From contig OZ005610.1 in NCBI GenBank assembly GCA_963930655.1, forward strand, positions 10,793,001-10,857,000: a DNA stretch of 64,000 nt, given 5' to 3'. The position numbers were made by a program, and so were the translations under genes. Under the pieces are notes generated by a model that searched no databases, was not told the DNA's origin, and saw only the letters and a list, made by a program, of their open reading frames with translations. Positions 1-13,190 of this stretch are shown here, one piece after another. Source of the stretch: Myrica gale (taxonomy: Eukaryota; Streptophyta; Magnoliopsida; Fagales; Myricaceae). Positions within the stretch are counted from its first letter, which is position 1. Every line of letters begins with the position of its first letter.

Positions 1-53
1 GTGGACATTCAATTTCTTAATCATTAATCCTCTTGGTCTTTGATAGGTTGCAG

Positions 54-1666
54 GTTTACCAACCAATATCAATTTTCTCCAAAAACTTGCCAATCATTGG
101 GCATTTGAGAATGGCAATGTGGAAACTCATTTCATTGAACAGTTTAAAGATGATCTCTTTGTTGTTCCTACCAATTCAGTATCTGCAAAAGAAGAATATG
201 ATGCTGCTAGACTTAGTGCAACCCTGGCAGCTGCATGTGTAATCTCGAGGGAACATTCTCTATTGCAAGAAAATCTCCCTGGTAATTGAAGGCCCTAACA
301 GCCAATTCTGTCTTGAATATATGTACGTTCTTAAAAGCACCTTAATGTTTACCTCTGGCATTGGCTTTAGGGAGAAACAGGTCACTCTCCATATGGTATT
401 CTTCGCCCCCTTTCAGAGCCCATCATTGTGCTAGGCGTACAATGGAACTTGAATTGGAGGATGAATTTGGTAAAAGTGGCTCTAGTATCTTGAAACTTAC
501 GATTACTCATAAGCCAGATGGAAACTATCTGATTGAGGTACTCATCCACTTGTGCTGTGTTCGAGAGTATGGTTTTATTGGGTAGTTGAACATGAATTTT
601 GAAGTTTTTCATGTTTAAGCAAGCAGTTTTTCTTTTCTTTTTATCTTAGTTACTTTCCAAGAAGTTAATCCTAATTGCAGGTCACTCCACTTGGCTCAAT
701 TTGATGGATTGTGCATGTAATTGTAGACAGGAGAAAAGTCTATCTCTTGTTCTGAAGTTAAAGCAAGACACCTAGGTAACCACGATTTTAGAGTTGAAGC
801 TGATGGTGTAAGCATGGATGTCAGTTTAGCTGTTTACTCCAAGGTAATTGCCTTCTTTGGATTAATTTTCAGAAATGCCGATACATTAATTTATAGGTTC
901 TCTTTTGGGAAAATGACTAATTATTGATTGCAATTTGGCCTTGCAGGATCAGACTCAGCATATCCATATATGGCATGGGTCACATCACCATCATTTCAGA
1001 CAGAAAATAGGGCTTGAGTTGTCTGATGTCGATGAAGTACGACTCAAGCCAAGTTTTGATACAGAGTCCCACCCTAAAGGGACTGTTGTTGCACCCATGG
1101 CTGGTTTAGTGGTCAAACTTCTAGTGAAGGATGGGACAAACGTGGATGAAGGGCAACCTATAATAGTCTTGGAAGCAATGAAGATGGAGGTTTGTCCTAA
1201 TGTTACTTGCATTTTGCATTACATATTTCATTTTCTGTGAATGTCCTATGCTGAACTTGCTATTTTTTCCCACCCTCTAAAAGCATGTTGTGAAGGCACC
1301 ATGCACTGGGCGTGTCCGTGGGCTTCTACTTACAGCTGGCCAGCAAGTTTCTGATGGTAGTGTTCTCTTCAGTGTCGAGGTTAGTCATTTTTCTTTGATA
1401 CACCTAGACACGGGCAATTAAATGGAACCAATCCAATATAATTAGTTGTATATATACTGTAGTTGTGTACAATTAGATCGTAATTGGCAGCATCTAGCGG
1501 ATATTCTCTCATACAGGGAACTGCTATTTTACCTGCATGTAGAGGTTTGGTTTAATGCCCTATATCTTTTTTGTTGTTTCGTGTCCACATGAAACTGATA
1601 ATAATTGGGGATGAACATGTCCAGATAGCAGTTCCTGATGTTGATTGTAGTGATCAGATGGAATAG
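54..1666 (+). CDS. MCCA: 3-methylcrotonyl-CoA carboxylase alpha subunit (biotin-containing), 3' exons
   Basis: Mitochondrial enzyme of leucine breakdown; the alpha subunit carries biotin carboxylase and the biotinyl domain. Visible exons: 54-281, 371-537, 727-843, 947-1189, 1284-1379 and probably 1625-1666; all junctions have GT/AG and the phases agree. The protein reads through the end of the biotin carboxylase region (motif LSIWYSSPPFR), a bridging segment (HIHIWHGS), and a lipoyl-type biotinyl domain with the biotinylation motif EAMKME split by an intron right after it, then HVVKAP. The gene starts upstream of the window. The end is uncertain: the coding sequence either splices at 1379 to a short exon ending at the stop at 1664-1666, or reads on to a stop near 1423. 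No lesion is seen, so it looks functional. The identity is very secure because the order of motifs matches Arabidopsis MCCA. Confidence 0.93.
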
Positions 1667-4600
1667 GGCTGCATGAGATTAAAGATATCAAGAGTGAGCG
1701 TGTTTCATTTCCTATCTAGGAAAAAAGAAAAAAAGAAGTGATAAGTCCAACCAAGAGCAGTCATTGATGTATCTCTATTGTGAACATATGTGCTGTGGAA
1801 TCTATTACTGTAGCAAGCAAATATACTGCGGTAACACCCCAGCTTTTCTCAGGTGGAAAGCAGTCACACCTTTTTCTGATAAGACCACCAATTTTCACGT
1901 ATCAGGGATACTGGAATTGCATGAAAAACATTCGGGGCGTTTGTTTGTGGAAATATTGGGATTTTGGAAATTTTGGGTATTGGGGTTTGTGAAAAATATA
2001 GTATTTTATAGAAAAGTGAGGAGAGAGAAGATTTAATTGAATAATATAATATTATTTTATAATTTAATGAGGAGAGAGATATTATTTTATGATTGTCGAG
2101 ACTTTGATATGGATGCTTGAGATCACAGCAATCAGTAATTTGATAGATAGTGTGTTGTATAATATTGCTTATGCTCAATTGGAAAAAAGATTGCATGTGA
2201 TCTTTTGAAATGTGACAGTATCGAGTTGACAGCCCAGTAATATCTTAGACTAATTATATAACTTGCTCTGATTGTTTCGTATTTTTGGCTAAACGTGTGA
2301 TCACCAGCGATTATGTGCTTTGGCAGGATCAGTAAGATTCTGATGGTTTTACGTTTTCATGACAAATCTCAATAAGGCGGACTCATCTACCATTGTTCTC
2401 AAACAGAGTAAAGAATTCAGCTGTCTACCTTTCTGTTGTAAGAAAATTGATGTTTACCCTTGTTTACATGGTAAGATTAGATTTTACCATCTTCAAGATG
2501 TAATACTAAACTCTTGTATACTGTTCAATCCTAAGAAGTGAAAGGTGATGGTTTTCTTTTCCTTCGAGCCGGGACCTATAGTCTTTTTCCCAGTCAGTGT
2601 TTTAGCTTCTCATCCTAAACATATCTTATCCGTTTCATGAGATGCTAGATTGACTAGGGGGATCAGCACCGTATGTTTCTAAGAAGAATCTTCTTAATTA
2701 GACTCCTCAGCTCACATTATGCACTTATTGCTACCTCATCCATCTTGACAATAATTTGCTCTTTGACCCATTCATCTACAATATTTTTGGTACTAGCTGT
2801 CAGAGAAACTTTCACTAGAGTTTGACCCCTATCTGCTCTTTTGTGATGTCTCGTGTGTTGCCGTTTGGGGCCAATTGAGTCCTGTAGTCATTTGAGGTCG
2901 ATGGAAAAGGGGTGTAAGAGGTGCCAACAATGGGTGGCCGGCCGTGCTTGGCAGGTGGGAGAGAGTTATGTATGGAAGCGTCTTTGGTTGCAATGCTTTG
3001 CTTGACATGTGTTTAGGGGATGGATTGGAGTGATTTGGCGAGTGGAGGCAGTAGGTAGTGGGGGTTGAGCATGGGGGTGGCTACTTGTGGGTTTTGAGGT
3101 AATTAGATTCCCTGACGGGGTAGGAGTGTATGTGAAGGTAAAGCTGGAACTTGGGCAAGGGTGCGTTTTGGGTTAGGTTGCCTGTAGGCTGTAGTTGACG
3201 ACTGGCTTGGTGCGATACGTTTGCAGCTGCATCTGTGCATCATACCTGGTGCGGGCTCATCAATGCCTTAGCCCGTGTTGCGCCTGAACGAGGAGTTCTC
3301 TTGGCTGCTAATCAAGGCATGGGGATCTTTGTTGGTTTTTGGTCTGGGTTCGATAACCCGAAAAAAGTAGGCATACCATGAATTAATTAAATGGTGTATC
3401 ATGGTAGCGCACAAAATAAAACTTTAAGATTTTTTGGAATTAGTAGGTAAATCAAAGATTTAAATCTTCTCCCGTCCCCAAACATAACACATCAGATTGT
3501 ATTTTTTTGATCGTCTTGTGATGGATATTATGCAAGCTGTCAATTGAGGCATCGAGATGAGGGTGTTTTATTCCGTAGGACGTGGACAAAAGAAGACGCT
3601 TCAAAGAGCAAGGCGATGATGTTACATGCCCCACTTTGGAGGTCAATTAGGTACGGTACCCGCACTATTCATTCCATCAACTTTGCGTGGAAGGCATGCT
3701 GTTTTCCTTTTTCTTTATTATTAATTAAACAAATCATTAGAAACATCAAAACAAATTAACCAACAAACAAAAGTACACCGAAGAAAAGTCAAGGACCAAG
3801 GTGCCGACCCCAGTGGTTTGGAAAAAATAAAAAAAGTCGTAATTTTAAGGAATATATTTATAATTTTTTGTGTCACTACTAACCAATATATTATAATTAC
3901 TTCTTAATTAGCGTCTGAAAAACAGTAAGAGATACATGGTTCCTTAAATAAGCATGCATGGCGACTGGAAGCTGCCCTTATTGATATTGTGGAAAATTAT
4001 ATAGCACCTACCATGGTTAGAAAGAGCTAGACATCAATGGGGGCCTGATCATGCACCATTACTGTATTATTCTACAAATATTTACAGGAATTATCCTAAT
4101 CAAATATTATGAGAAGGTGCTTAATTAACATGGGGCATGGTCTGCCAAAATTAACACATTGCAAACGTCCTGATCATATTTCCCATAATCGTGTTCAAAG
4201 GAAAAAAGCAAACGAAATGTCAAATCTGCGCATAAATAAACAAACAGACAACGTTGCTCTAATCAAAGTGTTTGGAGAAGCTCGGAATGGGATACTTCCT
4301 GTGGAAAACACGACTGTTCTGTGAGGAATATACCGAGTTGTTCGCTTAGAAAAAAAAGGAAAGAAAAAGAATATACCGAGTTTTTCACCAGCCGCCAGCG
4401 TAGATATATGGATATCTATGGAATATATCATCGCTGAGTACCAAGTATACCATTCCAAATAGCTAGGCTGCCTTTTGTTGAATTTTGTTTTTTTCACATC
4501 TTCAGTTTATGAATTGTAGATCTGTTTAGTGTTTAGTCTTGATAATGATATTGTTAATCCTATGTATAGTACTTGTTCAAAAGTTTTCTGTCGAATTGGA

Positions 4601-6007
4601 CAAAACTTGGATCAGTTTTTTACACTTGAAAACAACAATAATGCTCCCGACAACTTCGTAAATTAACAAAGATACTCTCGATAAGATATCAACATACGCA
4701 ACGTGAGTTAAGGGCATTATCATCCTCTCAATCTATTTTGACGGAAAATTTTGACAAAGAGTGCAAAGTGTATACATAAGATTTAAGGTGCAAAATGAGT
4801 AATTCAGGTTCAAAGTGTCAAAACTCTTATAACTGATGAGTAAAAAGTGAATTTAATTATCTTATATATATATATATAATAAGAAAATGAAAATACACTT
4901 CTCAATTACAAATTATTATAGATTTTACACTTTGCACCCTAAACTAAGACATCGCTATCATATGCTATCTATTCTTAACACATTGCACTATTTATCGATT
5001 TATTATCAAATTGGACAGAAATTAACTTCTTAAAAAATGATAACGATTATGCTTCAATGTAACACTTCTTAAGGGCATAATTGTCATTTATATTAAAGAA
5101 GCCAATTTCTATTTAATTTGACTGAAAAATAGATAGAGAATATATTCTATTAATTAGTAATAGGTAGTTTGTGTCGGTAATGTATCAAATATGGTAGTTT
5201 AAGTTGTAAAGTGCAAACCATAATAGTTAGGAGATGATTTTTTTTAATATATTTGGCTTATAGCCTGCTCACAAGCTACCATATTTTCTATTTAAGTGTC
5301 CAGACATGACTGTCAATCGGGAAAAAAGAAACATAATTGACGGGGACGCATGTGGCATCCCTAGCTTCATGTCACCAAAGTAATACAACTTTTATCATAA
5401 CAAGGAACGTCAAAGTCACGATCGAATCAGTTGGTTTTCTACGATTATCTTTTCCCTAATCTTAATACCGACCTGAACACATGAAAAATTCAATTTTCCT
5501 TTTTCAATTAGAACATGCTTTTCAAGCATGCAAAATTCAAATTGTGACAAATGAAAGACTAGGCCTGTGACTTGGTAATGTTTAATTCTGTAAGTACAGA
5601 AGTAAATATGCACATAGCACAGAGATTCGAATTCTCTCTTAATAGTTCTTTTCCGAGTGAGTTCGATTAAAATGGAAAGAATTTCCTTCCATATATCTAA
5701 CACCTTACAATAATCTACCTCATTACAAAAAATATTGTAATTTTTATAATCAGAATCAGTTTAGAGATCGCATGGCTTTGACGGAAAAGACAATTAACCA
5801 TGAATTAGAGCCTAATTATTATTTTCTAAACAAGACAACTGGTCACGCACGCGTCAAGTCGGGCTCATGACTCCAACATGTTGCATGGGACATGCAGAAG
5901 GTGGGGTCTAAATTGCATGCGTGCCTCACTTTAATTGGTCGGGCACCGACTTACAATTTGGGTCAATCTCTTCCGACTATCATTCCTTAAACTAGTATAT
6001 TTATAGG
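1667..6007. other. Intergenic region after MCCA
   Basis: AT-rich and without a gene I can support. 1925-2090 begins with a motif resembling a Harbinger/hAT MITE end (GGGGCGTTTGTTTG), but no matching right end was found. 2880-3350 is GT-rich with no readable protein. 4908-5235 has a weak inverted repeat with the phrase ACTTTGCAC on one side and its complement on the other, like a worn foldback MITE. A (TA)n run lies at 4863-4880. Open frames here are short and look random. Confidence 0.5.
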
Positions 6008-6438
6008 TAGGGGTGAAAACCGATCATTCGGCTATTGATAACTGAATTGAAGAGTTCGATTGTTGTATTTTCTAGATCGACGGTCGAACCACCGGTCTAC
6101 AGAACCGATCAAATTGCCAAATTCAGTGGTTTGTTCGGTCGGTTGGAGGGAGACGGCAGAAATACCACCATCAATCGTGTTATTAAATGAAAATCTGGCC
6201 TACCTGTTCGAATTATACCGCTTAAGCTTCCACATGCCGAGGTGGGTGGGGGATACGTCTTCTCCCCCCATTTAATATTAAAAAAGGAAGCCTAAATTAC
6301 CCAATATACCCTCGGTTCGGTTCTGTACATTTTAGGGCCGACAGTCAAATCGGGTTGGTCCAAAAATGGCCGACCCAATTTATTTCGGGCCGATTTGGGT
6401 CGACCCGGTTAGTTTAAGCCAAAAAATGAACACCCCTA
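6008..6438. mobile_element. hAT-type MITE (TAGGGGTG...CACCCCTA), copy 1
   Basis: The ends are TAGGGGTG and CACCCCTA, a perfect 8-bp inverted pair. Flanking 8-bp duplications differ at one base: TTTATAGG at 6000-6007 and ATTATAGG at 6439-6446. An 8-bp duplication is the hAT signature. The interior (431 bp overall) is rich in CGG/CCG words such as GGTCGGTT and has no transposase. A longer relative is at 61258-61916. Confidence 0.75.
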
Positions 6439-7495
6439 ATTATAGGTATAGGAACTATATTAATCACGTCATTTCTTAGGTGATGTTTGAATGTAAAAAT
6501 TTTGGGATGCTGAAGTTGGTAAAAAAATAAGAGATGATTTTAATGAATTTTTTATATTTATTTAAAATAAAAAATAATAATTTGATGGAGATAAAAAATT
6601 TTAAAAATTATTTTATTAGAGTATTTCGGGGTCCGAAATTTTTAAAACCGAACATATTCGTGCAATTTATTGGGGAGAGAAGGATCTCATATTACCGGTA
6701 AATCCGTTAAAGAACGCGTGGCAGGTAAATAACAAACATCGTATCAAAGTACAATTGTAAAGAATATTTGTTCGATTTTGAAACAGCGGCCCAGCTAATC
6801 TACGCCACAACCCGCCTCTCCTTTTTCCTCTCTGGGTGGCTGCTCAACATTTATTTCCACTTTTTATTTTCGTTTTCCTCTCTATCCCCTTCCTCTCTTT
6901 TCTTCCGGTTCTGTACTTTATCTTTTGTCGTTTTCTTTCCATTTCATTCCTTAAAATCTCTTCCACAAAGTTCTACTTTCCTGTTCGATCCACAGAATAA
7001 AATACTTTCCTTTTCTTTGAAGTTTGCGGACTGCTTTTCTTTTCTTGGGATTTATTTGCTTTTGAGGGTGTTCTTATTAATTTTGTTGGATAGTTTATCA
7101 AATTTGCTTATTTGAGGAACGCGCATGGTTTCTCTCACGATTTGCTTCTTGGTGAGAATTGCCGAAATAGGTGATTGATGATCTTCAGGTTTTGGATTCC
7201 TATTTTTGTGGGGTTAGTTACATTTTTCTTTTGCTTTTAATTTTTTTTTATTTGATGTCTGCTTATGAACTGAGAAATAGAAGCGAAACTCTTTGGCTTT
7301 TCACTGCCCCTTTTGATTATTTCAGTTATTTTGTGGTTTTGGCTGGAATTCGTTACCAATTGAATACTTTATACAGGAATAAGCCAATTCTTGGCTTCAT
7401 TTTCTCCTGGTTTTGAAGAGAACTCGAACGGCAATTCTGGGTTTCGTTTGCTTTTTCTGTCTTCAACTTTGATTCCTGAATTAAGGTTCAGAAAA
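6439..7495 (+). promoter_or_regulatory. Promoter and leader of the Raf-like kinase
   Basis: From about 6800 to 7080 the plus strand is strongly CT-rich, as plant 5' leaders often are. It is followed by T-rich sequence that may hold a leader intron before the ATG at 7496. I see no sharp TATA or promoter element that I would defend. 6480-6660 looks like a worn MITE. Confidence 0.35.
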
Positions 7496-8200
7496 ATGGA
7501 TTTGAGCAACGGTGTGGGAGTTGGAGCAATTACGGCAGCTGAGAAATCCAATGACCAGGAAGGATACACCTCTTTCAAAGAGCCTAATTCAACAGAGAAG
7601 AAGGCATTGGGTTCGAAGGTTACCGATGTGGGAAGCATTAGTTGCAAGAATATGTTTTTCAGAGCAGATAAGATTGACCTCAAGAGCTTGGACATTCAGC
7701 TGGACAAGCACTTGAGCCGCGTTTGGTCGAGGGACAGGGAAGTCCAGACGTCTAGACAAGCACTTGAGCCGCGTTTGGTCTGATGATATAGGATTCTGCT
7801 AGATTTTTTTTTTATTGCTCATGTAAGTGTTTTTTCAATGTGAAAACTTGTATACGGTATGAACTCATCAAGTATGGAAAAAGTACGCGCGTGAGCAATG
7901 TTGTTAGTCCTACAGGATTTCTCGGTCCTAATACTTTATTTATTGTAAGTGTTAGTAGGTTTCATAATAAAGCAATGCAGAATAATTGGCGCGTTTGTAA
8001 AACACGACGTCTACTACAAGGGCTTGCTTTTGTCCTTTTTTGTTGTTGTTGTTTTCAGTTTTTGCGACAGGCGGATGGCTTTTGTACTCCATAGGCATGA
8101 ACCATTCCTTTTGAACCATACATTTTCGTGTATGTGTATTGAAGTGTGGAATCTGGAGGCTGTTGCCTTGAAGACCAAGCCCAAAAGACCTTAAAAAATA

Positions 8201-8564
8201 GGGTTAAATACACTTTGTCCCCTTTATCTTTGGGGTCATTTACACTTTGCACCCCAATGTATTATTTTTGAGAGATTGGATCCCTTAACTTACACATTTT
8301 TTCAATTTGGACCCTGTACCCAAATTGCCCGTTAATTTAGATGGATTCCGTTAAAATTTTTACACATTGACCCATTATCTTTGGGGGTATTTACACATTG
8401 CACCCCACGTTTTGACAGAATCTGTCTAAATTGACAGGCAATTTGGGTACGGGGTTTAAATTGAAAAAATGTGTACGTTAAGGGGTCTAATGTCTCAAAA
8501 ATAATACATTGGGTGCGAAGTGTAAATGACCTCAAAGATAAGGGGAGCAAAGTGTATTTAACCC
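8201..8564. mobile_element. Mutator-type MITE with long inverted ends, copy A
   Basis: Ends begin GGGTTAAATACACTTTG and the whole 364 bp is close to a palindrome, with a left arm to about 8340 and a right arm from about 8420. It is flanked by a perfect 9-bp duplication, TAAAAAATA, at 8192-8200 and 8565-8573. A 9-bp duplication and G-starting long inverted ends point to the Mutator superfamily. It lies in kinase intron 1. Confidence 0.85.
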
Positions 8565-11500
8565 TAAAAAATATGTTGTATATAGTTAAGTTTGGTATTA
8601 AAAAGATCCATTGTTTGAAACGATTTGGTTAGGCAGTTTGTACCATTCAGATGTGCGCTGTATCTTGTTTGGATTAGTTATGATGTGCAGAAGAACCACA
8701 GAGAGTAGAATAATAAGAGATACTCTACACAGTTATTGTGCAAACTATTTTGGGTAATGAAAATAATTTCTTTAAAAGGCATCAGTGTTAAATGTAGGCA
8801 TCATGCTCTCAAGTGCCTAACATGCTAATTTCAAAAGAGAAAAGGTGTCCTGCAGTTCTTATCTGGAATATTGGGTATTTGCTGAAGTTTTACTGTTGCT
8901 TAATAGAAACTTGTTGGCCAAGTTCTCTCTGCGCAGGAAGCCATATAGCCAGTCCTTTCATTTGAAATTTTTGCTTTCAGTCTGGGTACAGTGCTCCCTT
9001 TTCACTTCAAAGATCTGAAATATATTCTGTGTCCTCGGAGGAATTGTCTTAGCAGAATTCTGTTTCTGGTAATGCCTGAACTCTGCTTAAAATTTTTGAG
9101 AAATCTGTTTTCTATGAGAGTTCGATGTTATGCCTCCCCAAGCTTTTGAAAATTTCGATGTTATGCCTCCCCAGTCTTTCGGCTTAGGAATTTTATGTCT
9201 TCAAAAGCTGTTACCTTCTGTCAAGGTTTCTGTGTGCTGCCCCCCACTTTTCCTTGGTCATCTTCATTGCTGCTCCCAAGGTGCAAACTAAGTGAGCTTC
9301 TTGTCAGGAGTTCAAGTTTTGCCTAACTGAAGAGAAAGACTCAACAGGACTAGAGGAATAGTTTGCTTTCACTCTCATAGGAAGTTCTGGGTGTTTGTCC
9401 ATATTTGCTTCCAATAGATGATAGATGTTGTATGTTATGCTTGAAAATCAAATGGTATTGGGTCTGGTCCCTTTACATATAGAAGTTTGGTTACCTGGGG
9501 TTACTAGGGGCAGTTATGTCCCCTTGCCTGGTGTTTTTTTTCTCATTGGTAATGTGGCCTAAGGCATTTTAAACATCAGTCTTATTTAGGACATGATTTC
9601 ATGATTTGTTTCAAGTGTACTTCTTTATCAGCAGATACTGCTTCAGCAAGTAGTGGCAATTATATTACCAAATTAAGAAAAAATCCGGTGCTAAAATCTT
9701 AGTTTGCTGCACAATTTTTCTTCTGGGTTGAGCTCTGTAGTTTAATGCTATAAGAAGGAATCCATTTATGGTGTTTGCAAAAAGTACACACACACAATTA
9801 CATACATACACATGCATGTAGAGATTAAAAACATGTAAACATATGCACATAGCTGTCTGTTACTGTTTTGCAACTCTGACAAGTTGCCTAGTGTGAGCTT
9901 TGTAATGTAAGAAGGCAGTGTGCTTTTAGTTCCGGGCAATAGACTGTAAAACATTGAGCATTTGATGATGTCACCCAAGTTATGTCGTGTCTGTGTACTT
10001 TTAAAAGGCTCACTGTGGACTGTTATTTCTGAGTATTATAGTGAAGATATTGGACTGGGGGGAGGATGGTATTGCCACAGCTGCTGAAACAGCTGCTCTT
10101 CGCTCTTCATTTCAGCAAGAAGTTGCTGTTTGGCATAAGCTTGACCATCCAAATGTTACAAAGGTAATGGATGATTTTTGGTGGTAGATAACATGATGTT
10201 GTCATACAACCTTAATGCCATACATCAGATACTGTGATCCTTTGCATTTCTCTTGTCAGTCCAAGCCCACGCAAGTGCACATATGCACACATTCACACAT
10301 ACATCGGGAGATTTTATAATGAAAAGGATGAGTATGATAAAAAAGGAAAAAGAAACAAGGATAAGAGATCATGGAAGATTTTGATGAAGCAATTCCAATT
10401 AGTTGGAACTAAGGCTTAACCAAGTTGAGCTATATTTATTTTCAGACTTGTATGAAGAATTCTTTATCACTCTTGAGGTTTGTCTCTACATTCAAGTAAC
10501 AATTCATTTATCTTCTACAGTTTATTGGAGCTTCAATGGGAACTTCCAATCTCAAGATGCCTTCAAAAGATGGAACAAGGGAAGGTCAAAATTCCCTTCC
10601 GTCCAAGGCTTGTTGTGTTGTAGTTGAGTACCTTCCAGGTGGGACTTTAAAGAATTTTTTAATCAGGAACGTGAGAAAGAAACTCGCCTTTAAGGTTGTG
10701 ATTCAAATTGCTTTGGATCTCTCTAGAGGGTAGGTATATTATTTTGTTAGGCTAGGATTTATTATCAGTATGCTGTTGGGTTATAATTCCTTGGATCACA
10801 GTAATGTATTCTCTGATCCAACTTTTTCAGGTTGAGTTATCTTCACTCAAAAAAGATAGTACATCGTGATGTTAAAACAGAAAATATGCTGCTAGATGCT
10901 CGTATAACTTTGAAGATTGCTGATTTTGGTGTTGCTCGAGTTGAAGCCCAGAACCCAAGGGACATGACTGGGGAAACTGGTACCCTTGGATACATGGCCC
11001 CAGAGGTACGAACTACTCATTTTCCAAAACTCGCTTACTTCTGCATCAGAAGTTGCTTGCTCAAGACACATAATCATGCCATTTAAGTGCAAAAACTTGT
11101 TTCCACAGTCGATTCATTAAGACACTTGGAAGGAAAAGTGAAAATGATTAAAAAACTTGATGTGTGTTATTATTTCTAGCCATAATTTCCCTTTTCCTAC
11201 ACCCGGATAGAATTCTGACTAGATAATTCTTTCAGGTTCTTGATGGTAAGCCTTACAATAGGAAATGTGATGTCTACAGTTTTGGTATATGCTTGTGGGA
11301 GATCTATTGCTGTGACATGCCTTATCCCAATCTTAGTTTTGCTGAAGTTTCATCTGCAGTTGTGCGTCAGGTTTGTATTTTTTTCACATTAAAGATTAGG
11401 TTCTTTAGCAAGTTCACTATGCATTTGAATTGTAGTGAAATTTATGCTTCAATTATTAGCTAGTTCACCTGGTGAAATTCTTTGGCATGACTCATCCATA

Positions 11501-11573
11501 AAGAACACCTTTGGTATTCATAATTAATCGAACTCTAGAAGACCCCCTTCATATTTATGTGTTTAATAATTAT

Positions 11574-11913
11574 GGGAAAAATATACTTTTCACCCCCCGA
11601 CTATTGGGGTTCTGACACTTTGCACCTCAAACTATTAATTTCGTTATATTTCGTCTCTCAACTACCAATAGTTTACACTTTGCACCCTCAACTGTTAATT
11701 TAGACGAAATTTGCTCTTTTTGTTTAGTGAAATGACGAATTTACCCCATATAAAATATAATTATAAAAAAATATGAGGGAAAAATCTTCATTTCACTGAA
11801 CAAAATAGCAATTTCCGTCCAAATTAATGGTTGTGGGTGCAAAGTGTTAATGGTTGGTAGTTGAGGTGCAAAGTGTCAGAACCCCATCAGAAGGCGAAAA
11901 GTGTATTTAACCC
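11574..11913. mobile_element. Mutator-type MITE, copy B
   Basis: Inverted ends GGGAAAAATATACTTTTC and, on the other side, the complement of GGGTTAAATACACTTTTC. The flanking 9-mers are AATAATTAT (11565-11573) and AATAGTTAT (11914-11922), 8 of 9 identical. The interior repeats the phrase 'GCACCCTCAACT' and its complement. It lies in kinase intron 5 and is the same kind as the element at 8201-8564, but older. Confidence 0.75.
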
Positions 11914-13007
11914 AATAGTTATATTTTTACTTGACAGCCTTAAGATTATTTATCCTTTAAGGATTTAATTGAATCATTTTGATCACCCAAGACTGTTTAC
12001 TTTCAGTCATTAAAAGGTCTGTACTATTTAGTTCCCTTCAATTTACGTCCACATATTGGAGCACTTTTGTTCCCCCACATATTGGAACACTTATGCTTGC
12101 TTTTCCCTCGCTATACTGGTTCCTGGATGGGTTATAACTTGGGTGCTTTATTTGGGCGCTTCAGACAAAAGAATCTGACTCGATGTCAACGATAAAAGGT
12201 GATGCTATGTTAGTAATATACGTTTGAAATTGTTTTGAACAGAACTTACGCCCAGAAATGCCAAGATGTTGTCCAAGTTCATTGGCAAGCATCATGCGAA
12301 AATGTTGGGATGCGCACCCAGAGAAACGTCCCGACATGGATGAGGTCGTGAGGTTGTTGGAAGCAATAGACACCAGCAAGGGAGGTGGAATGATTCCTGA
12401 AGATCAGGCTAGTGGCTGTCTCTGTTTCAACACAGCTCGCGGGCCATAGAGTGTGCAAAGTTTGTCTTGCAGCACTCCTTGAGGGACTTCAAACGGTATT
12501 GAAACAAACAAGTAGGCGACTGTTTTCTGTAGTGCATAAACAGAGTACAAAAGCCAATTTGGAATTAGTGCCATGTTTTCTCGCACTTTCAACCTACAGA
12601 GATTGAAGGGGCGTGGCAATTCTTACTGTTATTGCTCTGTTGCATAATATTAAACTTGAGAGCTCCCATGTCACCTTCCTTCGTATAGTATTGTCAACTT
12701 TTCTTTATGCTTATCAACATCTGGTTCGGTAAGCAAGAGTAGATTCCTGCAAAATGACTACTGCAAAGGTCTCCTTTCTTTTCCTCTTTTTCCTACCATT
12801 AAAGTTGATGATACCAAAACTGAACCAGTCCAGCCCAAATCAATTTGAGCCAAACAAATATGATCATACAAAAAGCCCAACGATGATGAAAGACCCATAT
12901 CGCACCAAGCCTAAAAGAAAGGAAGGCCACAAAATGCGGCATAACAGTTACAAGCCAACTTATAACGTGTAGCATTCCCACGATCCCGATGTTTCCTATG
13001 ACAAAAG

Positions 13008-13190
13008 TGAAAACAGAATAAACTTTTATGCATTTCGTGAATGAATAATTGTACATGCGATATATCTCTATTTATAAAACAAGAGATATACAAATAAGGA
13101 AATAATTCCCTAAATATGTCTAAATAAGGAACACAAAATATATCTTCAATCACAATTTCTAATCACTCCACAATACTCGGGATTTCTACA
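13008..13190 (-). repeat. 3' LTR of the Copia fossil
   Basis: 183 bp, TG...CA. It matches 17616-17803 along its whole length. Confidence 0.88.

Larger units (their letters stand above)
7496..12449 (+). pseudogene. Raf-like MAPKKK group C kinase (CBC1/CBC2 type), P-loop exon piece missing
   Basis: Cytosolic serine/threonine kinase; Arabidopsis CBC1/CBC2 relatives act in stomatal responses to blue light and CO2. Exon 1 starts at 7496 (MDLSNGVGVG). Other exons: 10042-10163, 10521-10729, 10831-11005, 11236-11370 and 12243-12449, all phase-consistent. Seen: catalytic lysine (VKILDWGEDG), HRDVKTEN loop, DFG, GYMAPEV, and the family-typical tail GGGMIPEDQ...CFNTARGP. Missing: about 37 residues between SRVWSRDREVQTSR and VKILDW, which in relatives hold the glycine-rich ATP loop. 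In their place 26 bp of exon 1 (7703-7728) are repeated exactly at 7755-7780, followed by a TGA at 7781-7783. I read the first intron through and did not find the missing piece. The rest of the kinase domain is undamaged, so the loss may be recent or an assembly fault. Confidence 0.8.

Noticed and set aside
3180-3350. Possible LINE fragment in GT-rich DNA
   Set aside because: No reverse transcriptase motif could be read in any frame.
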